From positions 62,001 to 126,000 of the forward strand of contig JAWKUH010000003.1 of assembly GCA_041398665.1 (NCBI GenBank): 64,000 nucleotides of DNA. Reading direction: 5' to 3'. Source of the stretch: Rohdeia sp041398665. Lineage in GTDB: Bacteria > Planctomycetota > UBA1135 > GCA-002686595. Both the position numbers and the translations under genes were made by a program. The notes beneath the pieces were generated by a model. That model had not been told where the DNA came from, did no database searches, and was given only the letters and a program-made list of their open reading frames with translations. Positions 63,047 through 64,000 of the stretch are shown here, piece by piece (the first letter of the stretch is position 1; each line of letters opens with the position of its first letter).

Positions 63047-63966
63047 GGTCGTACCTCGTCGAGCAGCGCGTCCAGTCGTCCGCCGACGTCCGCGAGACGC
63101 GCGCGTGCACCCGCCGCGTCGAGACCGAGTCGGCCGACGACGACGGCGACCTTGGCCTCGCCGCCCGCGCGCTCGAGCAGTTCGAACGCGCGCGCGCGGT
63201 CGCAGGGCACGACGGTCGCCACGATGCGTGCCGCACGGTCCCGGAGCTTCGCGTTCGTGGCCCGCACGTCGACCATGAGGTTCCCGTAGGTCCTGCCCGC
63301 TCGCACCATCAGCGTCGTCGAGATCGCGTTGAGGACGAGCTTCGTCGCCGTCCCCGCCTTGAGGCGCGTCGAACCGGTGAGCGCCTCGGGCCCGGTCACC
63401 GCGCGCACCACGTGGTCGCAGCCCGGCGGGACGTCGCGAGGCACGCAGCAGACGAGGCCGGTGACGCAGCGCGGCGCGAGTCGCTTGGCGTGCACGAGCG
63501 CTCCCAGGACGTAGGGCGTCGAACCGCTCGCGGCGACTCCGACGACGGCGTCGCGATCGCCGAGTCCGAGGCTCTCGAGCCGTTCGCGCGCGCCGTCGAG
63601 TTCGTCCTCCGCGGACTCGCTCGACTCGCGCAGTGCGGCGTCGCCGCCCGCGATCAGGCCGACGACGCGGCCGCGCTCGACGCCGAAGGTCGGCGGCGCC
63701 TCGCTCGCGTCGAGCACGCCGAGGCGCCCCGACGTCCCCGCTCCGACGTACACGAGTCGTCCGCCCGCGACGAAGCCCGGCTCGATCGCCTCGACGAGTC
63801 GCGCGAGTTCCTCGCGCGCCGCCGCGACGGCTCGGACCGCGACCTCGTCCTCGTCGCCGAGCGCCTGGAGCACGCCGTGCACGTCGCGTCGCGAGAGGTC
63901 GAGAGTGCGCGGGTTGCGCCGCTCGGTCTCGACGTCGCCGCGGTCGATCGGTGCGCGCTCGCTCAT
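63043..63966 (-). CDS. murQ: N-acetylmuramic acid 6-phosphate etherase
   Basis: 307 residues. TERRNPRTLDLSRRDVHGVL is the family N-terminus. The SIS domain has LVYVGAGTSGRLGVLDASEA (catalytic Glu), AEDELDGARERLESLGLGDR and VGVAASGSTPYVLGALVHAK. KAGTATKLVLNAISTTLMVR and GNLMVDVRATNAKLRDRA complete the signature. It cleaves the lactyl ether of MurNAc 6-phosphate to give GlcNAc 6-phosphate in peptidoglycan recycling. A 4-nt overlap links it to the GST gene. The BadF-type kinase at 57.6 kb could act in the same pathway. Confidence 0.95.
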   Translation of the reverse strand: MSERAPIDRGDVETERRNPRTLDLSRRDVHGVLQALGDEDEVAVRAVAAAREELARLVEAIEPGFVAGGRLVYVGAGTSGRLGVLDASEAPPTFGVERGRVVGLIAGGDAALRESSESAEDELDGARERLESLGLGDRDAVVGVAASGSTPYVLGALVHAKRLAPRCVTGLVCCVPRDVPPGCDHVVRAVTGPEALTGSTRLKAGTATKLVLNAISTTLMVRAGRTYGNLMVDVRATNAKLRDRAARIVATVVPCDRARAFELLERAGGEAKVAVVVGRLGLDAAGARARLADVGGRLDALLDEVRP

Positions 63967-64000
63967 CGCGAAGCACCTCCGCGCGTCAGCCGACCCGCGA

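Overview
The window is very GC-rich (about 70% by eye) and densely coded, with short spacers, many GTG/TTG starts and ATGA/GTGA overlaps. Many short secreted lipoproteins, a McsB-type protein arginine kinase, an EgtB-EgtD pair, a DnaE2-ImuB-ImuA-like mutasome, Hanks kinase/PP2C and STAS/SpoIIE-type signalling genes and a DUF4388 protein occur together. I infer an uncultured planctomycete-like bacterium. No 16S rRNA or ribosomal protein is present, so this is inference. No phage, transposase, plasmid or CRISPR array was seen.

Layout. 1-2.1 kb: a truncated iron-type binding lipoprotein divergent from an aminotransferase. 2.2-8.2 kb: threonine aldolase, then a tight run of phosphohexomutase, HEAT-like secreted protein, SAM hydrolase/adenosyltransferase and arginase. 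8.2-11.8 kb (minus): a lipoprotein and an SLC13 permease. 11.8-14.5 kb: mcsB overlapping moaA, then a 0.5 kb non-coding tandem structured repeat. 14.5-17.1 kb: secreted protein, atypical HAD protein and glycosyltransferase. 17.1-21.7 kb: STAS-PilZ-like protein divergent from a GAF-SpoIIE phosphatase/DUF58/BatA-like operon. 21.7-26.4 kb: NhaC antiporter, unknown membrane protein, asnS, SnoaL-like protein. 26.7-33.5 kb: VWA protein, lipoprotein, secreted beta-rich protein, DUF4388 protein. 33.7-36.3 kb: broken nucleotidyltransferase, ThiF/MoeB-like E1 enzyme, lipoprotein. 36.5-43.5 kb: tRNA-His, cupin, structured element, dnaE2-imuB-imuA-like operon. 43.6-49.8 kb: K+/H+-type antiporter, egtD-egtB, PepSY-like and CpcT-like lipoproteins, and a small membrane protein bracketed by four copies of a 35-nt repeat. 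49.8-54.1 kb: APH-like kinase divergent from deoC-ALDH-truncated ALDH. 54.3-56.5 kb: cytochrome b562-like protein, PP2C and Ser/Thr kinase. 56.7-61.3 kb: class A serine hydrolase, BadF-type kinase, ModA, GT-C membrane protein. 61.3-64 kb: sarcosine-oxidase-like flavoenzyme, GST and MurQ.

How the genes work together. Recognisable modules are ergothioneine synthesis (EgtB, EgtD), translesion synthesis (DnaE2, ImuB, ImuA-like), molybdenum uptake and cofactor genes (MoaA, E1-like, MobA/MocA-like, ModA; incomplete), deoxyribose-phosphate breakdown (DeoC, ALDH) and phospho-signalling switches (STAS, SpoIIE-type phosphatase; kinase with phosphatase).

Caution on sequence quality. At least ten otherwise well-conserved genes carry one or more 1-2 nt frameshifts, usually in C/G-rich runs. 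I read these mainly as uncorrected sequencing indels rather than gene decay, and I give the span of the whole gene in each case. The most notable non-coding signals are the 35-nt repeat family at 48.9-49.8 kb and the duplicated 250-bp palindromic element at 13.95-14.46 kb, with a related hairpin at 37.3 kb.
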